The notes beneath the pieces are model-generated. The model searched no databases and was not told the DNA's origin. It saw only the letters and a list, made by a program, of their open reading frames with translations. From Pseudopyrenochaeta lycopersici (taxonomy: Eukaryota; Ascomycota; Dothideomycetes; Pleosporales; Pseudopyrenochaetaceae), in assembly GCA_003313425.1 (NCBI GenBank), contig NHZP01000018.1, forward strand, positions 372,001 to 436,000: a stretch of DNA of 64,000 bases, written 5' to 3'. The position numbers and the translations under genes were made by a program. This document shows positions 55,423 through 64,000 of the stretch, in pieces. The number at the start of each line of letters is the position of its first letter. The stretch's first letter is position 1.

Positions 55423-56958
55423 ATGCCTCGCGATCCTCTGATTGGCCTTGTAGGCAAGCCCTCGTCAGGGAAGTCCACAACGCTCAACAGGTGCGCTCTC
55501 AAACCCACTTTCCCCCATGTGTGAGCACATCTAAGATATTCGTCTGCGCAGTTTAACAGACGCCACGTCAAAAGTCGGTCCGTAGAACGTATACATATGT
55601 TTGGAAAACTACATAGGCTGATAGTAATCAGGAAACTTCCCGTAAGTCTCTCTCTGCTCAAGATCTCCATGCGCAAATATGGTAACTTCGAGTCAACCAC
55701 AACCCTTCTCCTACCACTACCAAGGTTCTGTAAACTCACATTGCTTCCTGTAGATTCACTACCATAGACCCACAGCGCGCAGTCGGATATCTGCAGATAT
55801 CGTGCGCATGCGCTCGCACCGGCGTGTCGGACCGCTGCAAACCAAACTACGGCTCATGCGTCGATGGACGCCGGAGCGTACCGATAGAATTACTTGATGT
55901 GGCAGGGCTGGTGCCAGGTGCGCATATGGGAAAGGGGCTTGGGAACAGGTTTTTGGATGACTTGAGGCATGCGGATGCGCTGGTACATGTTGTAGATGTT
56001 AGCGGAACAACCGATGCCGAAGGCAAAGCAACACGCGGGTACGATCCGAGTCAAGATATCGTCTGGCTACGCAGCGAGATCGTGCGGTGGATACAAGGCA
56101 ACCTCATGGACAAGTGGGGATCCATCAAAAGAAGGCATGTCGCTGTAAAAGCCACTGCTGTCGAAACGCTTCAAAACCAATTCTCCGGCTACGGCTCAAC
56201 AAGCGCAACCGTCGCCCGTTGTCTCGATAAATTGGGCCTTAAAGAGCCACTGCAAGACTGGTCCGACGAAACCATCGAGCGCGTGGTAAACGCCTTTACG
56301 GACGAGAAATTCCCCACCGTCATCGCCCTGAACAAAATAGACCACCCAGACGCGGATAAGAACATTGCGAAGATAGCCAAGATGCAGGATCCCCAGAGTA
56401 TTGTACTCTGCAGCGCGATATCAGAAGTTTTCTTAAGAAAGCTGGCGAAGCAAGGGTTCGTGAAATACACAGAGGGCAGTGAATTCGTAGATACACGGGA
56501 GGATCTGATTGAGCAAGGGGATCCTGATGGAGGGGGTTTGAAAGAGTTAGATGAGAAACTCAAAACACGGATTGAGAATCTCAAAGATATGGTTCTATAT
56601 CGGTTTGGATCGACGGGCGTTGTGCAAGTCTTGTCAAGAGCGGCGGAGTTGTTGGGACTAGTGCCAGTGTTTCCGGTGCGAAATATTCACACTTTTACGA
56701 GTGGAAGTGCGAGTTCGACGGCGGCGTTCAGGGACTGCGTGCTAGTCAATAAGGGGAGCACCGTTGGGGATGTTTATAGGAAGGTCATGGGTGATGCGCC
56801 GATGGCGTATGTGGAGACTGAGGGTGGAAGAAGAGTAGCAGAGGATGATGTGGTAGTTGTGGGGAAGAATGATGTGAGTATTATAATTTTGAACGTAAGA
56901 CTAAGATTGGAATACTGACTGGTTGTAGATCTTGAGCTTCAAGGTTGGAAGAGCGTAA
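55423..56958 (+). CDS. Obg/YchF-class GTPase, YGR210C-like
   Basis: GTP-binding protein of the YchF/OLA1-related group; yeast YGR210C (about 411 residues) is the closest known relative and its role is unclear. Five exons: 55423-55490, 55552-55577, 55632-55641, 55754-56873 and 56929-56958; 1254 nt, 417 residues. G1 [16 protein letters not shown] (residues 7-22), G3 DVAGLVPGA, and G4 as NKID, unlike OLA1, where this motif is altered. The C terminus is a TGS-like domain ([20 protein letters not shown], then [12 protein letters not shown]). Exons 2 and 3 are only 26 and 10 nt and together supply [13 protein letters not shown], which the family requires between G1 and FTTIDP. The last intron has a perfect TACTGAC branch site, and exon 5 encodes ILSFKVGRA. 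Confidence 0.92.
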
Positions 56959-57152
56959 AAGGTATGCGGTATACTGGTCATCATCCAGGGCAAGATTCTA
57001 ATAACGACATGCATGATCACCTTAGAGAGACAAGCAACCATGTATCTACATACAAGTACCCGTTGAATACAACCGTCAACCATCGCAAGGCGATGATGCA
57101 ATGCACTGTTGTTATGAGATGTAATACTATCATGCTGACGTTTAATTATGCC

Positions 57153-59855
57153 CTATTTCACTTTGCGCCAGAGTCGCCGCACGAGGTTGTTGTGGAACCG
57201 GTTGCCTCGTCGGATTGTGCTATATATCTCTTTCAGCTCCTGTTTCGACGCCCGCTGCTTCCAGAGATGATTGAGCTCTTCACACACTGGTTCACCTTCT
57301 TTGGAAGCCTCGAATATACAGTACTTGCAGACAAGAGTGACAGTGGAAGTTGTTCTGTCGTAGTTGGAGTTGGACAGATTAGTGTAATTGGCAAGAGAGC
57401 GCTGAAGACTTCTGTCAAACACAACGGTGGGACCAAAGGGAAGGATGATCGCCATCATCGCTGCGGTAGGGCACACGTTTAGCCCTGGTATGAGATTGGA
57501 ACTACCTCTCAACATCTCCATTTTCTCGTCACTAGACAAGATATCATTGCCACTGAATCTGTTTGCCTTTTGGCGTAGTCTAGTCTCCATGAACAATTTC
57601 AGCTCATACTTCACCGCGACAGAATTGAAGGATGAGCGATTCAATCTACGCCACAGGAAATTGGGCTTACTCCCTGGCCTTAATTGAATAAGCTCAGTCC
57701 CGGCGCACTCTAGAGCATTCATGTATGACATTGGACACTCCTTCCCGACTTCCTCATACATCCTAGCTGCTCTAAAGAAGTTGCGGAGGCTGGAAACCCA
57801 CGCGATGTCTTGATCAGGCATGACACACAACGACTTGAACACTGCAAGGTTGATTTTGCATATACCAAGATACGCATTGAAGTCTCTACGCTGCCACATG
57901 ACGAGAATCTTCTGCATCTCTGTAGTTCCCAGCCAGTCTTTTACCGATCGATGAAGAAAATCAACGCCATGTTCACTTGTGCTGAGCTCTAGGAGGCCTT
58001 TGCAACGGCCGTTGATACGGATTCGAACTTCGTTTATGCGCGAGTGGAGTTCTTCTGCCGTGAGCGCCTTGACCGGCATAGTAAGCGCCATATCCGGATC
58101 ATCCTCGAGCTCGTCCAAGAACCAGTAAGCTAATGGAAGTTGTGGATAAGGGGAAGCAAGAGCAACTTGGAACATGTGTGTAGAAGTAGTTTTGTAGATT
58201 GGGTCCAAGGAATTGAATATGTGGCGGAAGTAGTTTTCGAGATCGCTAGGAAAGTCATGTAACCGTTTGCGCAAGTGTGAGAGTCGGTCACGATTTCTCA
58301 GTCCCTCGATGAGAGATCGCACCACAAGGTAGACCCATAAGAAAACCCCTTGGGATTTTGCCAGAATTTCATCACTGATCTCGGTGATGTCCCCATGATT
58401 TGCTTGCAAGTCCTTGAAGTCAGAGCGCTTTACGAGTTTGTCTTGAACGTATTGCTGGATGTCTTTGGCGTTAAGATCTTGCATATAGAGTTTGTGTTCG
58501 AGATTCTGCCCGAATTCGTGCTCGAAAATGTTCCACGGTCTGCTCGCAATGCAGAGTTTGATATTTGAGCTTGCCAATTGACGAAGAGTTATAATGAGAT
58601 CATCATGATCGCCATCATACTCATCTAGACCGTCGACAAAGAAACATAATTTTGTCCCAGTCGACTCAAGCACTGAAAGTCGTTTGACAATATCGTTCAA
58701 TATAGGGCCGGTCCAGACATGAGTTGATAACTTTCCCATGGCAAAATGTGACTCAGCTATCTTCCAAGCCTCGGGCAAAATCGTAGCGGTGAGGTCGGGT
58801 CGATGACGGAGAATATCGCAGAGTATAGCTCGGAGAAAGCCTTCCTGGGATCGTTGCAGGCCTGTACCATGGCACCAGAAGAAATAGCTCGCAATGACCA
58901 ATTCCCCTGGGGCGGCCCACTGACGAAGTGCATCAAGAGTCTTGTGGTTTTCCACTAGCCATTTCATGAGTGTACTTTTTCCACTACCGGGCTTTCCACT
59001 GATCCAAAATATAGATTCTGAGGATTGGGTCCAAGACACAAACTTGTTGGAGAACACCCAGTGAAGCGTGTTCGCATGCGCGTCACGAATGCTGGCCTGC
59101 CGGGATTCCATCTGCTCGAAAGACAAACTCTCAATCAAATGCAAGGCTACAGCAAAACTACTACCATCCCTTCTACTACGGGTGAGAGCATCCACGCGAA
59201 GGAAATGTGCCGGATCTGTTGGTGCAGCAAGTATTGCGGGATCCGTGTTCTTCTGCGCAATAAGTTCGTGTCTTAAATCTCGCAAAGACCTTTGTATGTC
59301 GGCTTTTAAGGCATTAATCTGTGTAATTAAATCCGTTCGAAGATGCTGACTTTTGGAGCTCATATCATCCAGAAGATCACTAATATCAGAACTGTTATTG
59401 TTGGAAGTTTCGTAATCCATAGCCTCTAGCTGTAGTAATAATTGCGAGCGGTAGACCTCAAGCTTCTTTTGCATTGCATTGATGCGTGATTCCTTCCAGG
59501 TAGTCGCGAGAGCTGCTTTGAAACAACTCCACTTGGACGTTGGATCCTTTGCCTTCAATTTCTGTAAAGCTGACAAAAGCTCTCGTGCTGATGCCTCACA
59601 GTCTTTTGCCAGCTTATCTAGAGACGCCTGGTGCTGCTGTGAAGTAGCATTACCGAAACTCTTGGTTGAGTTGTTGGTAGAGAGGGCAGTACATATCTGC
59701 TCTAGACCGTGGGTGAGCGCTTCGAGGTCTTGTGAATCTTGGAGGGATTCGCTGTGAGAGTGATAAAGAGACCTTGTCCCATGTAGCAGCTTGTATGTGA
59801 AATCAACAAACTGGACAATATTGCCAGCAAGGCCAACGGTAGCGAGAACTTCCAT
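57153..59855 (-). CDS. NLR-like NACHT ATPase with HeLo-like N-terminal region
   Basis: Fungal STAND protein, single exon, 900 residues, ATG at 59855. Residues 1-190 are helical, beginning MEVLATVGLAGNIVQFVDFT, the usual start of fungal STAND N-terminal (HeLo-like) domains. The NACHT/NPHP3-N-type NTPase follows: Walker A ISGKPGSGKSTLMKWL near residue 285, Walker B LCFFVDGLDEYDGDHDDL near 405 and sensor-type LCIASRPW near 430. A winged-helix region (GVFLWVYLVVRSLIEGLRNR) and the segment RCKGLLELSTSEHGVDFLHR resemble what Pfam calls DUF7791, which often follows NACHT in fungi. No WD40, ankyrin or TPR repeats are visible; the C-terminal 250 residues end LRRLWRKVK. Such proteins act in allorecognition and regulated cell death; whether this copy is active is unknown. 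Confidence 0.88.
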   Translation of the reverse strand: MEVLATVGLAGNIVQFVDFTYKLLHGTRSLYHSHSESLQDSQDLEALTHGLEQICTALSTNNSTKSFGNATSQQHQASLDKLAKDCEASARELLSALQKLKAKDPTSKWSCFKAALATTWKESRINAMQKKLEVYRSQLLLQLEAMDYETSNNNSSDISDLLDDMSSKSQHLRTDLITQINALKADIQRSLRDLRHELIAQKNTDPAILAAPTDPAHFLRVDALTRSRRDGSSFAVALHLIESLSFEQMESRQASIRDAHANTLHWVFSNKFVSWTQSSESIFWISGKPGSGKSTLMKWLVENHKTLDALRQWAAPGELVIASYFFWCHGTGLQRSQEGFLRAILCDILRHRPDLTATILPEAWKIAESHFAMGKLSTHVWTGPILNDIVKRLSVLESTGTKLCFFVDGLDEYDGDHDDLIITLRQLASSNIKLCIASRPWNIFEHEFGQNLEHKLYMQDLNAKDIQQYVQDKLVKRSDFKDLQANHGDITEISDEILAKSQGVFLWVYLVVRSLIEGLRNRDRLSHLRKRLHDFPSDLENYFRHIFNSLDPIYKTTSTHMFQVALASPYPQLPLAYWFLDELEDDPDMALTMPVKALTAEELHSRINEVRIRINGRCKGLLELSTSEHGVDFLHRSVKDWLGTTEMQKILVMWQRRDFNAYLGICKINLAVFKSLCVMPDQDIAWVSSLRNFFRAARMYEEVGKECPMSYMNALECAGTELIQLRPGSKPNFLWRRLNRSSFNSVAVKYELKLFMETRLRQKANRFSGNDILSSDEKMEMLRGSSNLIPGLNVCPTAAMMAIILPFGPTVVFDRSLQRSLANYTNLSNSNYDRTTSTVTLVCKYCIFEASKEGEPVCEELNHLWKQRASKQELKEIYSTIRRGNRFHNNLVRRLWRKVK

Positions 59856-60467
59856 TGTGGTGAGACATGAGCGTGGCGCTCGACGGTTGTTTGATTGCTT
59901 CTCTTGATGACGAACATTGTGCGGGGCGAGGCTGAATTGCTGCCTCGCATATGTGACCGGGCTTGAGCTGTCAGAAGCCTTCACGAATCAGACGAAGGTG
60001 CTGCATTGCATGACGCAGGCTGTGAGGGGCGAGGCTGAGCCATCACATGATATAAGGAAGGTGCAGCTGTCCAGACATCATACCTGTCCCACTGCACCTC
60101 TGATCCTGGAATTTATAACCTTCATGTGCATCCCGACTACAAAAATTAAATCAAAACAGTATAGTAAAATAGATATGTCTAATATAAGTACAAAAAAATG
60201 GTAGGTATAACTAAAACTAATAACATAGCAAATTCTCTTTTTGTTCAATCAGGTATAGAAGCTGTAACATTTTTGCCCTGGCAGTGGCTGGTGGCTAAGA
60301 GAGAAGGAGCACAGCCTAATGATCCTTCCGTACTTCATCCTAAAGCATCATGTTTCGAAGCACTTTGAGCATACATATCAGCCTGACTAGCTGTATGATT
60401 CAAGGCTAATTAAATGGCACTCAACGAACCGATGGGAACGAAAGATCGTTATATGCGCATAAGATAA
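59856..60467. other. AT-rich intergenic island
   Basis: Contains the promoter side of the NLR-like gene. 60100-60260 is strikingly AT-rich compared with its surroundings, with an ATG-initiated small frame (60198-60368) described under findings. It could be a fragment of organellar or mobile DNA. No complete element is visible. Confidence 0.45.
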
Positions 60468-62123
60468 CTATTGAGTAGTACTACGAAACGGCATTCTCTC
60501 AACCGCCCTAACCCACCTTCGTCTCCTCCACTCGCCTTTACGACTCGGCGCGTGATTTTCCCATGTCCGTCGTAACACTTCCTTCTCTTCCTCGCCGACA
60601 TCCTTACTCTTGCCCCTCGAACTAACTCTCTTCTTGAGTTTGTACCTCTTCCCCTCTTTCTCACCCTCACTTTCAAGCACTTCATAATGCAAGTCTGTGA
60701 CCCATCGTTCACCTTCGATTTCCACCTCGACGCCCGTGACACACCGGTCTTCTACCCACTCACGGGAAAGGAGGTCGAGCGTCCATTTCTTATCGCTCCA
60801 GCGCCAGCCTCTCGGTGGAAGAACATCCTCGAAAAACGGTGTACCTCTCGGCCTGTCGCCAGATATGCGACTTGGCGATAAGGGGGAGTACGGACTGGTC
60901 GAGAAAATGAAACCCTCATAGTCGCCATGCTCATCGTGCAGTGCGCGGTGCTGGAGTTCGAAAATCTCTACCTCTCGTGTTTCCTGGCTAGTTTCAAGCT
61001 CAATATCATTTTTACTTAGCGTCAATAATAATGATCGCCCTTCGTGTTCTGCTTCTGAAACAAACTTCTCAGTTTCTTCCGTAGCTAGTAGGTCTTGTAC
61101 GGCAGGGTGTCCGACAGCAACAAGCGTGTAGCCTAGTACGAGGAATATGGCGCGCCAGGGGAGGAGATGTGCAGATATGAATGCTAGACAGGAGACGACT
61201 AGAAGCAATAAATATAGAGTTGAGGAAAGAGACTCGTTAGAGAAGTTGGTCAATGGCAAGACAACGGCAAGCACGGCATCATGGAGAGTCGAGAAGTCTT
61301 CCATGGAGTTTTGCAAATCCCTCATATTTCGAAAGAAGTCCTTCGAGAATTCTGGGGCAGGTTTGATGGTTCGCGCATCCGCAAGCGGTGGACCTCCAAG
61401 ACTTCCTCTGTAGACCTCATTCACGCCGCCTTCTGGCTCTGGATGTCGTGCCAGATACGCAGGTACCATAACGAAGAACATGCCACCTGCGAGTGGTAGG
61501 ACAGGTAGTAGGTAAGGATCGATACATACGAACGTCCAGACCAGCAGGAAGGAGAGTGTTTGCGTGGGCTGTTTCCAGGTAAAGAGACGGATGAGGCGGT
61601 TTTGGAAGATAAATGCTACGCCTATGCGAGAGTTAAAACGGCGGAAGTTGGAGGACATGGTAGGGATGCTGAAGTTGGGTCGGGCGACATAGGAGCGGGA
61701 GCGACGATCTTTGATACGGGGAGCGTTGGAGTTTGGATTCGTGCCATTGTCAGGAGATGATGTATCTGAGACATCTTCAGATGGGAGAACTTGGGATAGT
61801 AGACTGTTCAATGTTAGCTTCGATTTCGCACCCGAACCATGCTACGAGGCTTTGCCTTTCAAATAAATAGATAGAGCAGATTGGTCTTACAGATTGAACA
61901 TCTTATCACCCATCCTGCTACTAGACTCTAGATTTATGTTCTCACCCAGTGACTCCAACTTGTCTTTAAGCTTGCTGGCTGATAGGCGATGCGATGTGCC
62001 ATTATCGGTACCGGGAGTCCGTGTACCGGGAATGGATGGCGTCCCACCGTCTGCAGGATGTATCTGCACAACCGGGATGGGTGAATCGCGGTTTGCAAGA
62101 GGCTCTGCGCCTTCGGAGCCCAT
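60468..62123 (-). CDS. Peroxisomal membrane peroxin of the Pex28-Pex32 (Pex24) family with dysferlin domain
   Basis: Integral membrane peroxin of the ER-peroxisome contact group (Pex23/24/28-32), which controls peroxisome number and size. Exons 62123-61891 and 61803-60468; 1569 nt, 522 residues. N-terminal 140 residues disordered (Ser/Thr/Pro-rich). Two hydrophobic hairpin-like regions: about 155-195 (QPTQTLSFLLVWTFVCIDPY then LLPVLPLAGGMFFVMVPAYL) and 276-313 (LYLLLLVVSCLAFISAHLLP). A dysferlin-type Trp-rich segment lies at about 395-450 (PPRGWRWSDKKWTLDLLSRE, VEIEGERWVTDL), as in Pex30-32. The C terminus is very basic (SRKGEWRRRRWVRAVERM). The single 87-bp intron joins GDKMFN to LLLSQVLPSED. 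Which paralogue is uncertain. Confidence 0.9.
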
Positions 62124-63423
62124 GTTGATGGTTTGAAGGAGAGATTTCTCTGTGCTTGCCTAGGGATTTCTTTCCTTGCTCTTTCCGGTTTGAAGTGACA
62201 CAGCTGAAGTTATATAGAAGCGCATACAAACAGATGGATTATAATGCAACCTTGATGTACTACGAGTAAATGGTGAGGACGATATGGTCTTTGAGATTGT
62301 CGCACTGTGCCTCTCATCCAAGGAAGTTGCGTGTACGGGACTGGTCACATGTGGCTGAGGACCGCGCTTTTCCGGCCTTGAGCGCACGTCCTTACTAGAT
62401 GCAGTAAATAATAGAGAAAAAAAAACGATTCTAGGCTCTATATGGTGTATGGAATAACTCGCGAAATGTAGGCGTGGTAGTGCCGGTAAGAATGTTTAGA
62501 GGTGTCTGCGTAGGTGTGGATGACGCACATGCATGTGAACCCGTGGTTGCGGCTTGGTACTGGTTCTGTGGCACGTTATTCCGGCAAATTCCCACGCGAG
62601 TCTGTGCTTGATGGGTGTGCGCGACCCTGATGATCAGGGGGCAGACAGGTGCTACATAGTTATAGCAGCGGATAATTTCGCAGAAGACTGCTAGTCAATG
62701 TTCCAAGCTTCATTAAATACAGGTTGGTATAATAGAGACGGTGGAGCGGTTCTGCGGCATTCCCGCTGTCATGTTTCGTGGGCCGCATCAATCAAAGGGT
62801 CCATCCGGCAAGATTGAGGGTTCAATATCTATGCACATGCTGAGAGCCTTGCGACGTACCTTGGGCGGATGAGCAGCAAGGTAACGGTCGCACGGCTTTG
62901 GGTGCAGGGCCACGAGGACCGCACAGAGAGGCAATAACAGGTGTTGGACTCCAGACTGCCGCTGCTTGCTTGGATGGGTTGGTTTCCTGGGAGAGGAAAG
63001 TTGTTTTGATAATATCCGATTCGTTGCGGGAGGACCGTGAGGACAGGGGCTCGGTCAACTAGACAACCTTGAACGTCTAGTGTGGCTTTTGGCGGGCTGC
63101 AACCCTCACTGCAACTTTGACGACCACCATCGTTAGCTTCATCGTCTCCTTAGCACACACAGGAGCGCGTCTCTCTTTGAGCCCGCACGATCCTCTCCCT
63201 TTAGTACCCTTGTCTGCACACTCGCTCGACGTACAGGCGGCACTGCTGACCCTGCACACCGCCGCCCTCGGACCGTTTCGATATGTTAGCATAGTCTCCA
63301 CCGGAGCCCAAGCTCGTCGCTTGGAGACCGTCTCCGTGTTTTCAGAGGGAGAGCACAACAAAGCGTCGGTTGGCGGCAGCGCTGGTACTGCCCCAGCGCG
63401 TGTAGACAGAGACTGTGGTGCTG
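62124..63423. other. Intergenic region between PEX gene and right-edge gene
   Basis: About 1.3 kb. The left part holds the peroxin promoter, the right part the leader of the partial gene. Frames on both strands (such as 63077-63562 minus, 63117-63509 plus) are shadows of GC-rich leader sequence. No other element is recognised. Confidence 0.45.
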
Positions 63424-64000
63424 ATGATGTCGACGCAGCCGCGGACCGCTCCTCGAACCATGGAGTCGATGAATGTGCCCGTCCGGTCAGGATCCAATAT
63501 ATCAGCTGAGGACTCGAGCGGCTCATCAGGTACGATTCATGGGCACAGTCGCAATGGGGCAATTGTGCAATGGGGCGATCGTGGTGCTAATGGGCCTGCT
63601 GCAGAAGACCGAGTCCGCAAGTTCCAGAAGACGAGCGACAATGGCAGCCGGCTGCGCAAGACAAGCGCCACGAACGCTATCAATGCCGCACGACCGCTGC
63701 CCGCAAACAATAACAACACTGCAGCACTGCGGGCAAGGGCCAAGGTGCCGCTGGGCCCCAGGGAGCGGCCACAGGATTTCACAAAGCAGAGGTAGGAATG
63801 CTGTCGAGGGAAGACTCGGCATGACATGGAACTGACGCATCAACCTGTGCAGGATTGTCAGCGGGGCCAGCGTTGCTTCTGTCGAGAGTCGCTCGTTCCT
63901 GCCCACGCTTGCAAACGAGGCAACCACGCGCTCGGCCGCCTCGAACCCGCGCTTCAGCTTCTCCAACCAGCCCGACCCCCCCCAGGCGGCCAGCGAGCCC
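63424..64000 (+). CDS. Partial gene at right edge, hypothetical basic/Ser-rich protein
   Basis: 5' part of a gene running off the window. Exon 1 is about 63424-63791; a 61-bp intron (GTAGGA donor, ACTGAC branch site, GCAG acceptor) leads to exon 2, open from 63853 to the end. In-frame ATGs are at 63424, 63427 and 63460 (MESMNVPVRSGSNISAED); an in-frame TAG lies just upstream, so the start is within this cluster. The visible 170 residues are disordered, with a Ser/Gly-rich start, a basic stretch (KFQKTSDNGSRLRKTSATNA), an Asn run (LPANNNNTAALRARAKVPL) and, after the intron, VSGASVASVESRSFLPTLAN. No domain is recognisable in the visible part. Confidence 0.6.

Noticed and set aside
63077..63562. 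161-codon minus frame near the right edge
   Set aside because: Shadow of a GC-rich leader and exon; no start context or protein-like pattern.
1..64000. Search for tRNA and rRNA genes, CRISPR arrays, inverted terminal repeats and secondary-metabolite clusters
   Set aside because: No convincing A-box/B-box pair with a foldable cloverleaf, no spaced direct repeats, and no synthase, transporter and regulator set together; a machine scan (tRNAscan-SE, repeat finder) would be more sensitive than reading by eye.

Overview
The window is nuclear DNA of a filamentous ascomycete. The evidence is split genes with short introns (mostly 46-60 bp, GTANGT donors, CTRAY branch sites a few bases before the acceptor), fungus-only families (KRE2/MNT1 mannosyltransferase, ANP1/MNN9 family, SUN family, GH72, copper fist, Pex24-type peroxin, HeLo-like/NACHT protein), and no operons. 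A Dothideomycete would fit the overall style, but that is a guess. I found 29 protein genes, one cut by the right edge, and no convincing tRNA, rRNA, intact transposon, CRISPR or plasmid-like feature. All gene models were spliced by eye; exon boundaries are given where reading frame and family conservation agree.

Layout. 0.7-9.3 kb (+): an Hcs1-type DNA helicase, a large disordered coiled-coil protein and a BTB-like protein. 10-16.7 kb: a type I membrane protein (+) facing four small minus-strand genes, of which only the DUF4604 protein belongs to a family I can name with confidence. 17-27 kb (+): a KTR-type mannosyltransferase, a large single-pass membrane protein, RanBP1/Yrb1, Taf14 and a short-chain dehydrogenase. 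27-30.6 kb (-): a mitochondrial-looking protein and, 41 bp after its stop, a very basic repeat protein; the two may be one gene. 31-42.5 kb: Anp1, a DUF202 membrane protein, Dbp5 (-), Bzz1 and a SUN-family wall protein. 43.7-49.4 kb: an unknown gene and the methyltransferase Efm7 (both -), then a Mac1/GRISEA-like copper-fist regulator. 50.7-57 kb (+): an Sso1-type syntaxin, a GPI-anchored GH72 glucanosyltransferase and a YGR210C-type GTPase. 57-62.1 kb (-): an NLR-like NACHT protein and a Pex28-32-type peroxin. 63.4 kb to the end (+): a partial unknown gene.

Most genes are unrelated housekeeping functions: RNA export and nuclear transport (Dbp5, Yrb1), transcription (Taf14), actin and secretion (Bzz1, Sso1), translation (Efm7). 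Four wall or mannan genes (GT15, GT62, SUN, GH72) are dispersed among them, but nothing suggests a biosynthetic cluster. The observations most worth checking are the possible fusion across a 44-nt intron at 28.7 kb, the roughly 85-residue periodic repeat in the basic protein beside it, a 10-nt microexon in the GTPase gene, the compact single-exon NLR, and an AT-rich island at 60.2 kb whose reading frame lengthens if TGA is read as Trp.
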